Positions 1 to 12,887 of a DNA stretch of 64,000 nt are shown in pieces (the stretch's first letter is position 1; every line of letters starts with the position of its first letter). The translations under genes and the position numbers were made by a program. Origin of the DNA: Clavelina lepadiformis (taxonomy: Eukaryota; Chordata; Ascidiacea; Aplousobranchia; Clavelinidae); contig NC_135245.1 in the NCBI RefSeq assembly GCF_947623445.1, positions 15,631,501 to 15,695,500 of the forward strand. Reading direction: 5' to 3'. The notes under the pieces were generated by a model. That model had not been told where the DNA came from. It saw nothing but the letters and a program-made list of their open reading frames with translations, and searched no databases.

Positions 1-2230
1 TGGATAAATGCAGCAATTTATGACCCAGTTTTCAAACACTTTCGGCCCGTTTTCAACATAATTCAAAATACGGTACTGTAAATGAGGCGGCATTTTGCTT
101 CCCCTTCCCCCCATTTTTAAAAACGAAACGTACCAAAAGTTTGTAGACTTACACCAAAGCTCCAGTACCGTTGTGATAAGCTCTGTATGCCAGCCCACTG
201 TGCCAATTACCTACTCTGAAAATGGTTCAGCTAACGATTATCCAGGCCAGGGTGCAATCGAATTTAGTTTATTCCACAAGCCACAAATAAATATCAGTCT
301 GTATGCGTGGGTAAAATGTATTTAGTATTTGAAGCCTAATTAAAGACGTAAAAGAATAACAGTAAACACAACGCCGTAGTATGGCTAAATGAAATTTACT
401 TGAAAGGTTTAAGCTGATGTTTGTGTCTTTTTACTTTGACATTTTCGCACAACTGCTGCAAGCATCACAGCAATTGAGGTCTGACTCTACACTGTATACA
501 ATACGCAGCAGACTTTCCAAACTGCATGTGTTTCATTGGACAGTCGTAAGTGTGCCGGGAGTTTTTAAGTTAATTGTAAGTAACAGTAGCACTATCTGTC
601 GTGAACGTTACTGCTAAGATACCTATTGCCTACAATTCTGATATAACTTGTAACATTGATTAGATTGGCGTATATAACTTCTTGTAAAATAAATAGTGCT
701 GTTAGACTATTGATTAATGTTACCATCGCTGTAAGGATCGTAGGCAAATGGGGAACCAATCATGCAATTGCAACTTGGCGGTATTTAGCAAATTGCAATG
801 TAATCCTGCCAAGTGTAAAAAGATATCCCACGATCCAAACTTTGGTCATGCGCAATATGGACTCGGGTCAAACGAGAAATTTAATTCCCGAAAAAAACTT
901 TTTGATTTAGAGTCGTCTTTGCTAAAGCCACTGCCACCAAACGGACTCAAATTCGTAATGTTGCAAAACATCTTCTAATTTTTGTGTTAGCCTTTTAAAA
1001 AAACTTGCATTGTATTTCATTTGTAGTTTTATTGCGGTTTATGATTATTGTGGTGTAAAATGAATTGTCCTAGCCGAGTATTGCCATTGGAACGTGGAAC
1101 GATCTTTTCTGGTCTGTCTAATAAGTGGTCTAATAACCTCGGTAAAAAGGTTTGATAAATTACTAAAGCTTTTTGTGCAGTGACGACAAGCTTTGTTCCC
1201 AAACTATTCTTTCTACTTCGAGTAATATTATGATTTTTATATTATTATTAGTAATTCATTTCCGTTATTAATAAAAAATTGTGCATTTTCATGCACTGAC
1301 CAATGAACTTTTTTCGACCACAAGAGATACGACGTCTTATACATTAATATTGATCCCAAGGTGGCGATATCAGAATTTTGAATACCTTTTGTCTAACTCT
1401 AATCTATATAACAAAGTCGCTTAGTACCACGAACCGGAAGCAATCGCTTTATCAACCTTCTCGATGTCGGAAGGTGATGTAACGCAATCATTTTTGCGTT
1501 TTCGCCACCCTAAGTAGGACCATAAGTTTAGGCTAGAAGGATAGTGGCGCTTAACGATAAAATTATATTCTTTACTAAAATGCATAAATTAAACCACTTA
1601 CCTTTCATGTTAACTTACTAATGTTAAGTGGAGGTTTTCTTTGCACAGTTATGTTTTAATACTAGGCCTGCAGCATTATCTATTGTGACAGATAATAAGC
1701 TTCTTATTGCCACGTTTTTAATAAATATCATTCCCCAAAAAAGGTCGCCCTAAATCTGTGAATTCAAGCATTTTTCAGCATCTGTTGATTAAATTGGATC
1801 TGCGGATTAAATTCTGTTTTAGACCTTTTGCTTTTAATTATTTGCGCATCTATGCCATTCGTATGTCTATATGCTAGCCTAATAGTCCCCGGCATTGCTC
1901 AACTGATCAGCTCACACCGAAAGAACTATGCATGCGCCCAAGCAGGTATAGTACAAGCTACAATTTTTTGTATAAAACAAAAAAGTAATATAAGTTTTTT
2001 TATATATGATAGTTTGCTTTGATAAGTGAGGTAAAAATATCTGCAATATAAGTTATAAGCTTTTGCAGTTTTAAGCCTACGATGTCGGAAAAAATCGTAG
2101 TTTGTTAGTCAATAAGTTTGTCAATATATTAATATAGTACGATAGAAAAGTCGTTGGTAAATATTTAGATAGAAATTAAAAAATATAGTGAAATGTTTGC
2201 TTATACTGCTTTCTGTTTTACCTTCAATAG
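1..2230. other. Non-coding stretch upstream of the CRALBP-like gene
   Basis: No exon could be supported here. A 77-codon open frame at 748-978 on the plus strand begins with an ATG and reads somewhat like protein, but it has no family resemblance that I recognise and no clear splice partner to the exon at 2231. The missing first exon(s) of the CRALBP-like gene should lie here or further left. The rest is AT-rich sequence without clear repeats. Confidence 0.4.
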
Positions 2231-4671
2231 GTTTCGAAGAATTCAACTTCAGACCAAGATGAAAGTGTCGAGCTGGACAAACTACGACAGTTGTTGATTA
2301 ATAGGTATATGGGGCAGCACGCAAATTTATACGTTTAGTTTAAGGCTGTTTTGGCTAAGGCTTTTGTAGTCGTGGGAAATCACTTGTTTTGGACACGTAA
2401 TAAGTTTCTTAAAAACTTGTAAATTCTGAGGCGTCGTTTTTTGTTTCGAAAAAATTACCTTTTTCATTAGAGCAAACGACCTCTGTTCCGATGTGCAGGA
2501 CATATGCAACAAGTACAACGAAAAGGAACTGCGCAAATTTCTACGGGTCGGAAAACATGATTGCAATAAAGCGTATGATATGATTAGGGGTATGTCCTTT
2601 TACTGTTAATAAAGACAAAATATTGCCTATAAGGCAATTATAACTAACTATATATAACTAACTAACTAACTTTGATATCAGTTAGCAATGTAAGCCGTAA
2701 TCGACATCCAGGCATTGTATAGACGTAAATACGTTATCTGTCAAAGATATGAAATTTTGTCAATGCAGTTTTCGCTCGTGTTATTTTTGTGCTTTACACA
2801 ATATCAACAGGTTACGCTGGGTTTGAAATGAAATATCCGGAGTTGTTTGAAAACATATCAGAAGATGCATTGCGTTCCTGCATTGAAGAAGGAGAAATTT
2901 GCGTTATTCCTGGCCGTGATCCAAAGGTTTATGTGACCAGTTGTTTTATCTAAAAATATCTGTGCACTGTGTGTAAGCTGCATACCACCTGTTTATGTAG
3001 TATAATAATAGTATGTATACTAAATAATATGTATGTCTATACCTATGCGTAAAAAGGTTTAAATTATAAGTTAAATATAAATTTTTATGTATAGCTAAAT
3101 TAGCCTACAGAATATCTTCCTGTGCAAAGTTGCTTACAAAGTTATTTATAACGTGTTACACAAGCAAAACCTTTTTAGTTTTACTTGTTTGTGTGCGATG
3201 CTAAATACAAACTTAACCTGTAGTAATTCAGCCTTATTAAAAATTTCAAAATGCAAAACGAAATTAATATAATTTTCAATCCTTTGGACATAATTCTCAA
3301 AAACGAGAAAAACTTAAATGTTCGCTATCAATGAAAACTTCACACCATGAATCAACAATTGTTATTCGATCAGACACGTGTCAATTTCGGCGATTAAATG
3401 ACGTCTAACAGTGGCCTAAAACTGTTACGGAACAACTGAACTTCAAATTTTTTAAAATCAAACTTTAAATGTTAGAAAAACATTGTAACTTATTAAAGTT
3501 TTTACGAGCGGTTCCAAGGTCTTTCAAATTTTTTCTCCTTCTGATGGCTCTAATTTAATAAAGCAAACATAGATGGATTGCTGGACTACAAAGTTTGCTA
3601 AATATATAGTCACCAAATTCCACGTTACTATGAGACATATTAAGAAATGCTTCGATCGATTGATCACTTTTCAACGTTTGTAAACTGACTCGAAACTATC
3701 CTGCTTGAATAGCCTTAATTGATTATTATCTGTGTCTACAACAGATGGTAGTACACTTTACTTTTAATACACTTAATAGCTCTGCACTTGCAAAAGAAAA
3801 AAATTGTGTAATTGTGTAATTGTGTATAGCTGAATGTACTGTGATGTAGCCTATACAATATTGTTTTGCGTTGTGACAGTTTATGTTTATACTAGTTTAT
3901 TTTTAAACGTTAAGTTTGACCGAACTTTTTTCTAAAACAAATAGTTATTTTCTATTATTAGGGCCGTGCTGTGGTATGTTTTCGTTTTGAAAGTTGGGAC
4001 CCATCTAAGCGTCCGTTTCTAGAAGTAAGTTACCCTATTATTTTATACGAATGACCTAACTTATTGCCACTTCTATCTAATATAAAATATAAGTGATCTG
4101 TCAATTAACAAGTGGTAAATTAGCTCATTAATGTGAACACCAGAGTTGTAATTCCATTCATCTAACTATCTAACTCGGCTCCGGTCAACATAAAATTGGA
4201 CTGGTGAAAAGAGATCAGTCGAATGCAGCAGACGTCTTTGTCAAAAATTTCCCAGTGGTACTTTTAAAATACTGTGTCTATAGTGGGTTATCGTTCTCCA
4301 GATTCTTTGCGAACATGACTGTGTTTGTATAGGCAAAACTGTTCTGCGAAGTTGAAGTCGGAAGTTGAGTCATTTCAGACAACTGGCTTGAATTAACAGC
4401 AAGTCATTTGAAACTCAAACCGACTAAAACTATTACAAAACATTTCTGGTGAAATTAATGTTATAACCTTGGCAAAATACTTTAAAATCATTGTTTTATC
4501 CTATTTTTTCAGGTGATGAAAAGTATGAGATATATTTTCGATAAACTTTTAGACAATGAAGAAATCCAGACTAATGAGATTTGCTTGGTGGAAGATTTCA
4601 AAACTTACAACCTACGACAATTGGCTGCTGCTGGAATCAAAGAATATAAAGTTATGATTGATATGCTTCAG
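2231..4671 (+). CDS. CRAL-TRIO domain protein, cellular retinaldehyde-binding protein (RLBP1)-like, partial
   Basis: Five exons join in one frame: 2231-2304, 2471-2589, 2811-2926, 3962-4024 and 4513-4671, all with AG/GT borders. Exons 1-2 give a CRAL-TRIO N-terminal helical segment, including RKFLRVGKHDCNKAYDMIRG. Exons 3-5 give the first part of the lipid-binding CRAL-TRIO domain. The stretch FDKLLDNEEIQTNEICLVED and the following DMLQ read like CRALBP, where LLENEE...DMLQ precedes the pocket-closing segment. CRALBP-family proteins bind 11-cis-retinal or other hydrophobic ligands in the cytosol. No start exon was found upstream, and the expected final 100-odd residues (a DSFPARFK-like exon and after) were not found before the PLB1 gene. 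The locus is therefore an incomplete gene, a gene with a very long last intron, or a truncated copy. Family assignment is strong; the exact orthologue (RLBP1, TTPA or clavesin) is less certain. Confidence 0.82.
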
Positions 4672-4775
4672 GTTAGTTATGTTAAACTACAGCAGTGGAT
4701 CTAATTTTGGGTAAGTTTCATTTACCCAAGGGGGAATTTTGTTAATTTGTCATTTACAAATAGCATATTTAAGTA

Positions 4776-5519
4776 GGCTTACCATATTTTTGTGATTGAA
4801 AAGCGGGACGCTTCAGAACAACAAGCCCTATCAGACAAATGTGGTTCATATTTTACTAGAAGTATGAGACTATTTTGGATTCCTATCGTCAGGGACAACT
4901 GAAGTAGTAAGACAACAAGAAAAACTAAAATAATGGATTTTACTAGGAAACAAAACAATGTTCAAGCATTTGTAAATTTACATAATCGTCCAATCATACT
5001 TTTCTGTAGACAATACTTTCTTCAAAAAGTCTTTATTCGACTTTATTTTCTCATAAAAATCACAGCAGGAAAAGTCAGTTTTAATTTTGCAGGTGATAAG
5101 GGCTTTCACATTCAAATGGTTTTTGCAGAAGAAAATGCAAACAAGTACCGGATCCGTACGAAATAAGTTCTTTCAATAACCTAACTGCAAAAAGATCATC
5201 TCCTCCTCCTAGCCTACTATTACTGAACAGTGAACAAGCGAATGCGCTAACAATCAACTCACCACTGGACCAATTACCCGCTAGAATGATGTAACAATTA
5301 CTTTCACATTTAACACAACGAAACAAGAACACGCATCGAGTATTGCTTTTCAGCAAATTGGCTAAACAAACCAATCACATCATGCTAATATTCGTGTAGT
5401 GTAGGGCAATGCTCGCTCAGTAAATGCCAAAGCGGGACTTTTAGTTGACTGACCGGGACGCCGGGACAAAGCCTTTAAAAGCGGGACTGTCCCGGCTAAA
5501 ACGGGACGTATGGTAAGCC
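4776..5519. mobile_element. MITE with GGCTTACCATA termini and TA target duplication
   Basis: The left end reads GGCTTACCATA and the right end TATGGTAAGCC, so the termini are inverted repeats. Each end is flanked by TA (4774-4775 and 5520-5521). Both subterminal regions carry words such as GCGGGAC and CCGGGAC. Two medium open frames inside (4933-5166 plus, 5081-5374 minus) resemble nothing I know and are probably chance. The size and lack of a transposase suggest a non-autonomous DNA element using a TA target. Confidence 0.7.
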
Positions 5520-6474
5520 TATATTTAAGGATAAAGACAAAGTAGAAGTTTCATATTTCGTTATTAATCATATTGTTAAACGCCACAATTGTAACCGGCA
5601 AATTTATATTTATCACCTATTACTACCTATTTATATAATTTATCACCTAAGGGGTGTCCTTCAGGCCAGCAAGGCCCGAATTCCATCCTACGCTGGATAT
5701 TAGAAATGTACACGATTTCTTGAAAGTGTTATATTGAACGGCTTGAAAGTGATCACTGAAACAGAACAGCTACAAATGACAGAATGACAGCAAGGAACGT
5801 AGGTTAACTTCGTATGTGTACGAACGGTACGTGTGGCATCTGTGATTTCTATCGGTACAGAACCCAGGGTAATATTACTTATAATCCGAAAACACAAACA
5901 AGGACTAAGTAAGGGTAATGACACTACCCTGTGAATCTGCAAGCGATAGCAAAAATCGGCAATACTGGTAAATTAGATCTAAATCACGTGGTTAACAAAT
6001 ATAGACATTAAAACAGGTTTATTGGCAACCAACTTATCATACTGCATGCAAACAATTAATTAAACAAGTCAGGCTAACAACTGCAATAAACATACTAAAT
6101 TGGCTGGGGTTACAGCTGATGCGTTACTTGATATAACACAAAGAAACTGGGCTTTAACAAGTAAATGGTAGCAAAGCAAGTCACGGCTTACCAGATCTAA
6201 AGAAAGGAATTTAAGACAAGGAAAGAGAATTACCACGAGTCTAGACAGGCAATGACAAAGATATATGGAGTTTTGGTCAACATAAAATCATAAAAATCAT
6301 TATCACTTAAATCATATAATTTGAATAAACAACAACGCTAATTTGGACGTTACAACAATAATGAAATTAGTTTTAATTTAGATAATGGTTTACATTGTTT
6401 TTACCGAATTTATCCTCTTGAAGGTATGTAATCCTAAAACAAGAGGCTGACTATAAGGTATATCATATATGTCT

Positions 6475-6514
<40 letters not shown>

Positions 6515-8843
6515 GGGGGTGATTGTCAGAAGGTAAATGGGTGAAAATTTGCTGTCGAAAATATGCGAGCGATTAAAATAAGGCGAAAAAGGTTAAAGGG
6601 TTACATCCTGAAAAGTGTATTGGTTGTGGTGCGTTCAACATGGTAATGTAAATTTGGTGTGTTTAGGATCGATTCTCAGCTTGGATAACAAGTATTCACT
6701 GCATTCGTCAACCTTGGTACTTTGGAAAGGTTTTTAACATGATAAAACCTTTTCTTCGCTCTCAATTATTTCAAAAGGTAAGGTAATTGATAATGAACAA
6801 GCAAATACGAAGAGAATGTAAGTTAACCGTAAATGGAAATATTATATATTCAGCGTTAATGTTGCGGTTGCAAGTGAAAAAAAATATGAAATTACTAAAT
6901 ATAGATTTACATGCACGGAAAAAATTTGGATCTATTCGTCGAAGAATTTTCCGAGGAATTTTTGCCGGCTGATTTAGGTGGAACAGGGCCACTATACGAC
7001 GGTGTAGTATCGGCCAATTCCATATTAGGGATAAAAGTTTAAGCATACGGCCGTTTTCTTAATGCAACTTTCACAAACTATGCGTAAGATGTTGATACAT
7101 TTGGATTATAGTCGTATTTACCAGCTGGAAATATTGCCATCCTTATAACAATGTTTATGTATAATATGTATTTTATTTTAACGTACTTGATAAAATATAT
7201 CATCAAGACCGTTTTATCTGTGTAAAATAATTGTCTCTACTTACAACAAAATCATTTTGTATAAAAGTTTAAGCTTATTCTATAAGTTTAACTAGAAAAG
7301 TCTGTATGAAGAGACTTTCTGTTTGATGGTTGGTATTTAATAAAGATCTAAGCAATCTAATTCCAAGGCATGAAAGTTAAACAATTAAAGCTAGATTTTG
7401 AAATGGCTATATTTGATATACCGCAAAGATTTGTCATTAAATTGAAAATTAAATGTTCTTAAATATTATGTTTTGCATCAGCCTATTAACTGTTTTAGGC
7501 AAAATATTACAAATAATTAACTGTTTTGTAAACTGGTGTTTCACGAAGAAAGTAATCCCAATCTAAGACACCCAAAATAGTATATGTGGCCTATTTCTAA
7601 TAAACTAGGATATATAGTTTGTATCACTTGCAAGTTGTAGGCCAATGGTGGACAAACTGCGGCTCCTCGACCTTTGGTTTGTTGATCTACATTCTACAAT
7701 ATTTCAATTTAATAGTGAACAGTTTTTATCTCAAAACTAAACTTTGTTGTATTTTGAAGCGTTTTTAAAACTACAGTATGTAATTTTAAGTTAATATCCT
7801 TAAAAACACTACAAAACGAAGAAGATGACATCAACAAATAACTGAAAACAAAAATACCGAAGTTTTAATCCGTACAATGGCACAATAATACAAAAACGTA
7901 CAATAACCGGGTATATAACTATATACGGTGTTTTAAAATTGTACATGATAAATATAGCTTACTATTGTACGCATAAATGTGAGATTCAATTTCATTTTGG
8001 GGCGTTCTAGAGCCGTTTTTGAGCCATAAAAATCGAAAATGTTTGCACTTGGTGCATTTTGGGCGAGGTACCTTTTGGGCATATGCTGAAATTATGGACT
8101 CAACTTTTAAAAACGTTTGGTCGCCCCTTGGCTTAAACGCAGTCTATATGCCACTGATGGTGACGTGTACAACTTTTTTGAAATCAAAAATGGGGCCTGG
8201 GGCAAAAAAGTTTTAAAAACACTGATTTATTATAGTAAGCTATTTGCATTCACAGCACAAATATATAGATTTAATGGCTATCTGCTATCTGTAATTTTAT
8301 AAATCTGGCTCTATCCAAATTGCATAAGTTTGCTCACCTCTATTGTAGGCCTATAAACCATGTTTTGACAAAAGCACGTCTTCATGCCAAACGTAACAGA
8401 GAATCGTGGAATAAACTACTATCACCTACTATCAAATTTATATTTTATTCTCAGATATAAAGTTGTTATTGTTTGATTGATTTGTACATACATGTTATGT
8501 TCTTGAAATAAAATATCCATGAAATATATATCAACTATTATTGCACACGATATTAAATTAACGAATTTAGTGACTTGCGCAGCCAAATAAGCAACAAAAA
8601 ATGAAAAATCAGCGTTAAAAATCATGGCCATATAATTAACGCAGTTTGCTTGTAGGAATAAGAATATAACAATTAACGCAAAGAAGATCTTGTGGTTTTT
8701 CTCCTAAACCTAAACTATAGTTGTTTAATGAAAAAAGCTGTAGACTACTATGCTTAAACTTCAATGAGTTTTGAGTTTGTCAGGCAATGAATAATCAAAA
8801 CATTCAACTTCAAACGGTATTTAGAAGACAGAATAAAATCAAA
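5520..8843. other. Non-coding stretch between CRALBP-like exons and PLB1
   Basis: No exon was supported on either strand. I looked on the plus strand for the missing 3' exons of the CRAL-TRIO gene and did not find them. The stretch holds a TG microsatellite (6480-6514). It also holds a sequence near 7644-7670 (GGTGGACAAACTGCGGCTC) that resembles the terminus of the hAT element at 39457-39927, without a visible partner end. The rest is AT-rich. Confidence 0.4.
6480..6514. repeat. TG dinucleotide microsatellite
   Basis: About 17 uninterrupted TG units, ending in a short G run. This is a simple sequence repeat and probably length-polymorphic. Confidence 0.95.
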
Positions 8844-11800
8844 TCAGAAATCATAAGACTGGCATTTAGCATTTATCTTCGAGTTTGGTGGTTCACTCTG
8901 TCCAACGACAATGAAAGCAACGAGGAATAAGGCTGCAAGAACAGCCAACGCACAGATGACTCCAATAGCCCAATCTGGCACCGATTTACAAGTAAGTTCC
9001 GGACATGTGCTTATTGCAATTGTTGTTTTAACTGTTGTTGAAGGAGCGGGAGACGATGCGAGATGGTTCATGCGAGTATGAATATAAGGTTGTTCCTGCA
9101 CGTGGTAAAGAAACAGTTATTGTAAAAATTGGAATACTTTTTATAACAAGATTTAAACTATTGACCTGCAGCTTAAGCATTTTTCATACACGTTTTCCGT
9201 CTTACACTGCTTAATTTCATGTAAATGATAATAATTGCTTTACTTGGCAAAACAATTAATTTGTTTTATGGACATTTTTCAGTATGAAGCTATAAATAAT
9301 ATAAATTACTTTGCTTGGACATTTTAGGTCGGTGACTTCCCATACTGTCGTCTTCTCTCCAACTGGTTCCATCTGCGTTCAGTAAATACAATTCATTGCA
9401 TTTTGTGCGGTTTGTTTGTCAGATAAAGTCAATAATAAATTCAAGCCAAACAATAAAACAGACCATGTTGTTCCATAAATTAAGAGCGCCCATTGCGTGA
9501 CCTTTCGAGCTGAAGTGAAAGCAATCCGGGGCAAAAAAGGTGGCGTCGACAAGACCATCCTGAAAAATCGTTAAACCATAAATGTGCCGGATTTAAGATA
9601 TACCACTTTTAATGCATTGTCAGCTCTATTATATACCAAAAAATATAATAAACTTGACCGAGTAAAATAAGATATTGCATGTTAAATTGTAAGTCATTTC
9701 TTAAAACCGCTTTGTTTTGGTATGTTTGACATATAGTTGCGACAAAGTACAAGTTTGACAAAAATGCTAGTTTACCGAATACCTCTGTATAAGGCAACAC
9801 TGTTTCTTCGAAAAATGGTTGAAGTACTATCGTAAAGTCATCCTTTGTGTCATATTTTCCACTTGAAACAAGCTCGGAAACCAGCCTCTGGAGATAAAAA
9901 TGTCACATGATAGCTCAATTATTGGAGTAAAACTCAAACAGCACAAGCATAAGTCATAAAAGTTTACCAAATAAGCAAACAAATCGTTTGTTAGTAATAA
10001 CGTAGTCAACTTCATAGTTTGAACAACGGTTGTCACGAAACGGTTTATTGTATTTGTTGCATCGTAACTTATGCTCATAAAATTTTATGATAAATCTATA
10101 ATGGTTTAAAACAAAGTTTTGGTTTTTTCAATCACGTATCTCGTGAGACGCACCGCTATTCAAAGCTATTTACGAGTTTGTGTTGAAATGATGGCAATAT
10201 AAATTAAAAAGCAAAACCAGGCAAAACATTTAGGATCACTAGAATATAAGTGCAAGATAAGTAATCGTATTCTATATAGGCTAACCTGGTATTCCCAATT
10301 TTTTTCCTTAAGTATTTGCAGTGCTTCTGGATCATTTACAGATTCAACCACGTGACTACAAGCCAGGTTTTGAAAAATATGACAGAACTGACTCGCATTG
10401 TAACCATCTGGCACTTGTGGCAGCAAATATATTTCCATGATCTGAATGATTTGAACCAGAGCACGGGGCAGCTGCATAAGCAAAATATCGATTAGAAAAC
10501 AGGACTTCCAATTCAGTTATTTTTTATAGACTATAACCTAAATAAAAAAATATTGCAGATATAGGCCTAGATGGACCATTGAATCCGTTACGATCTATAC
10601 TGATTACAGTAAAACTCGTTCAAATCACCAGTTAACCTAAGTGGCTGCATATTGCTTGGTTCTGACTCAGAGCCTATTGTTTTTTTGTACTGTAAATAAA
10701 GAATCACGTAGCTTTTGATTTAGTTGGTTTGCTAACTAACATGTTCGTGCATGATATCAAGAGCTGCTTCTATTTCGTCTCTGTACACTTCTGGCGACGC
10801 TCCAATGGGATCACGGTCAAGAGCACACAAGTCATTGCCTCCAATAAAAATTGAGATAAGTTTCCAGTCATGCTCGAAGCTTGTTTTCTGCCAAAAATAA
10901 TTTCTTAATATTTATGAAAGAATTTTGAGACGACTTACGAATTACTAACTAACTAACTTCCTGAAAGACGATTTACACGGAATAATTTATGCAACAAGCT
11001 TACGTTATCTGCTTTCATTCTCCTGATTAATTCGTTTACTTGGCTTGTCATGTCCCTGCAATTTTAAACTGTTTGATGTAATGCTTAGAATAAAACCAAA
11101 TTTAATTTACACAAAAAAATCGGTAAGTATAGAGAAAATAAATAGGTCATGTTCAAGCAATTAGCTGTTTGCAGAATACTTTGCCCTCGCTCCAGGAATT
11201 GCAACATTGAACCAATCTTCATCTTCTCTTGGAGCAAATCCAACCCCCAAACCCATAGAATATCCTTTCACGCTTGGGTTGAACTGGCGAAGAATGTCTG
11301 TTTGCATAATAATAGCCTACAGCATTGCTGCATACTCTTTGAGGAAATTGTGATGCAGAATGTAATAAACATAAAACAACTTGGATATAAATAAAAGTTC
11401 GTGAAAGCGAGTCACTCACAAAATCATATAAAGTGCAGAAATAATCTCAGGATACATCAATCATACATACTTGGTATTGTAAGGGATGTTTCTAGGCTTT
11501 CTTCTCCACCTGCCGTCCATACGTAACCCCTGTATTGAATGGCAATTCCCGCGATCGTATTTGCATTTTCTCCTGTTCCAGCCTTCATGTTGACATGATT
11601 ATTATAGAAAGGAAATAGATAATATATAGCTTGTCAAATGAGTTTAAAGCAAATTCAAGTTATAACTTAATGTTTGTTTTGTTTTAAATAGCTGAAGCGA
11701 TAAAGTGGCTAAAGTGGAATCACGTTCGGGAAATAACTTCTCAAATGAAACTCACTAACTTTTAAAAATACTAATATATATTTACCGTAATGGAATCACC

Positions 11801-12428
11801 CAAAGCTCCGACGATTTCAATATCTTCTGGTCGTAGGTTATGCACTGCAAATAAACGATCGCAGTTTACGGTTAATAATTAATATACAGTAGATTTATAG
11901 TTTATTGTTACAAGGCCAATTTTTGGGTGCTTAAAATTACCGGTTTTCTTTTCTGGTGTATATTCAAAGGATATTCCGAAATCGTTTATTCCTGTTGAAT
12001 ACGAGTTCGATTCAACCGATTCTTTCCCCTAATCATGACACAGTTTAAGAACAATGGCCGAACAAAATTGAAAAGTGTTTATAAAAAGAAACCACATAAC
12101 TTGGACTACGTTTTCCTGTTGGGTAAGTTTTGCGAAAGGATAGGATAGGATACAAAACCGTATGCTGTAAGCCTACTTTACAACTTCGGCTTTTGAAGCT
12201 TACCGACATATCTCCAACAATTCTATAAATCTCTGATTCATACCTTCCCCATTCATCAGTATAATCTAAAAATAGGTCAGTTTATCCCTTAAATGTCATA
12301 GACAAAAATTGTATGCCTACTTCATGTATGTGTAGATGACCCTTAATGATATTCAGTAACCACTTACATTGATTTGCCTCCACAAAGAAAACAGCAGCAA
12401 AAGCTAACAGCACTGTAAAAGGCTGCAT
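8844..12428 (-). CDS. PLB1: Phospholipase B1, single-domain, membrane-anchored (GDSL lipase)
   Basis: Thirteen exons give a 466-residue protein: 12428-12368, 12265-12204, 12028-11941, 11844-11786, 11582-11471, 11297-11180, 11055-11004, 10887-10741, 10471-10286, 9887-9783, 9559-9464, 9372-9310 and 9095-8844. Phases match throughout. The ATG is followed by a hydrophobic signal peptide (about residues 1-18). The GDSL-type blocks occur in order: ALGDSIT (nucleophile Ser88), [21 protein letters not shown] (202-203) and APDCFHFS (Asp342, His345). A hydrophobic segment at about 426-448 and a short tail make a type I membrane anchor. PLB1 hydrolyses acyl esters of phospholipids at the outer cell surface, as in intestinal brush border. 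Vertebrate PLB1 carries four tandem lipase repeats; this gene has one, closest in layout to the last repeat plus anchor. Identity is very likely. Confidence 0.92.
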
Positions 12429-12887
12429 GTTGCTTAATATTTAAAATATTTTCCTTTAAGTTTGCCTGAAAGTTTCCTATTCTAATCAAATGCACAATAT
12501 TAAAAACAAATTTTTATTGTTAAATACAAAAAACGACATTTTGTTTTATAATTCTTGCCCTTGGGTCTTTGTCTTTTGTAAAATCTGTTTACTGTCTGTC
12601 CAACGAAACTGGAGATTAGCTAGAGGCCGCAACATTCAATAACAATTAACTTTCTGCAGTGTTGTGTTCATTTTTTATGTTCATTTGTTTTAGCAATATT
12701 TTACGAGCGGTTTACTGTTCACATCAGTTTACGAGCTGCGGTTTGGTGCATGCTACAACAATTTCGTTATGAGTTTTTAAATAAGTAAGTTGCTTTTTTG
12801 TTGTTGTTGTTTTCCAGAGTGTACATGTGATGGCAATAAAATCGTTATACCTTTCCTTTCATAATTTTTTTTTATGAAAGGTATTTA
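12429..12887. other. PLB1 upstream region
   Basis: This is the presumed promoter side of PLB1, with no exon seen. A short inverted repeat (CTTTCATAA at 12856-12864 and TTATGAAAG at 12872-12880) sits directly beside the insertion site of the pogo-like element. Its perfection suggests a hairpin-prone target. Confidence 0.35.

Noticed and set aside
5081..5374. 97-codon minus-strand open frame
   Set aside because: It lies inside the TA-flanked MITE and has no protein-family character; treated as chance.
6771..7046. 91-codon minus frame overlapped by a 61-codon plus frame
   Set aside because: Low-complexity AT-rich translation and no splice context.
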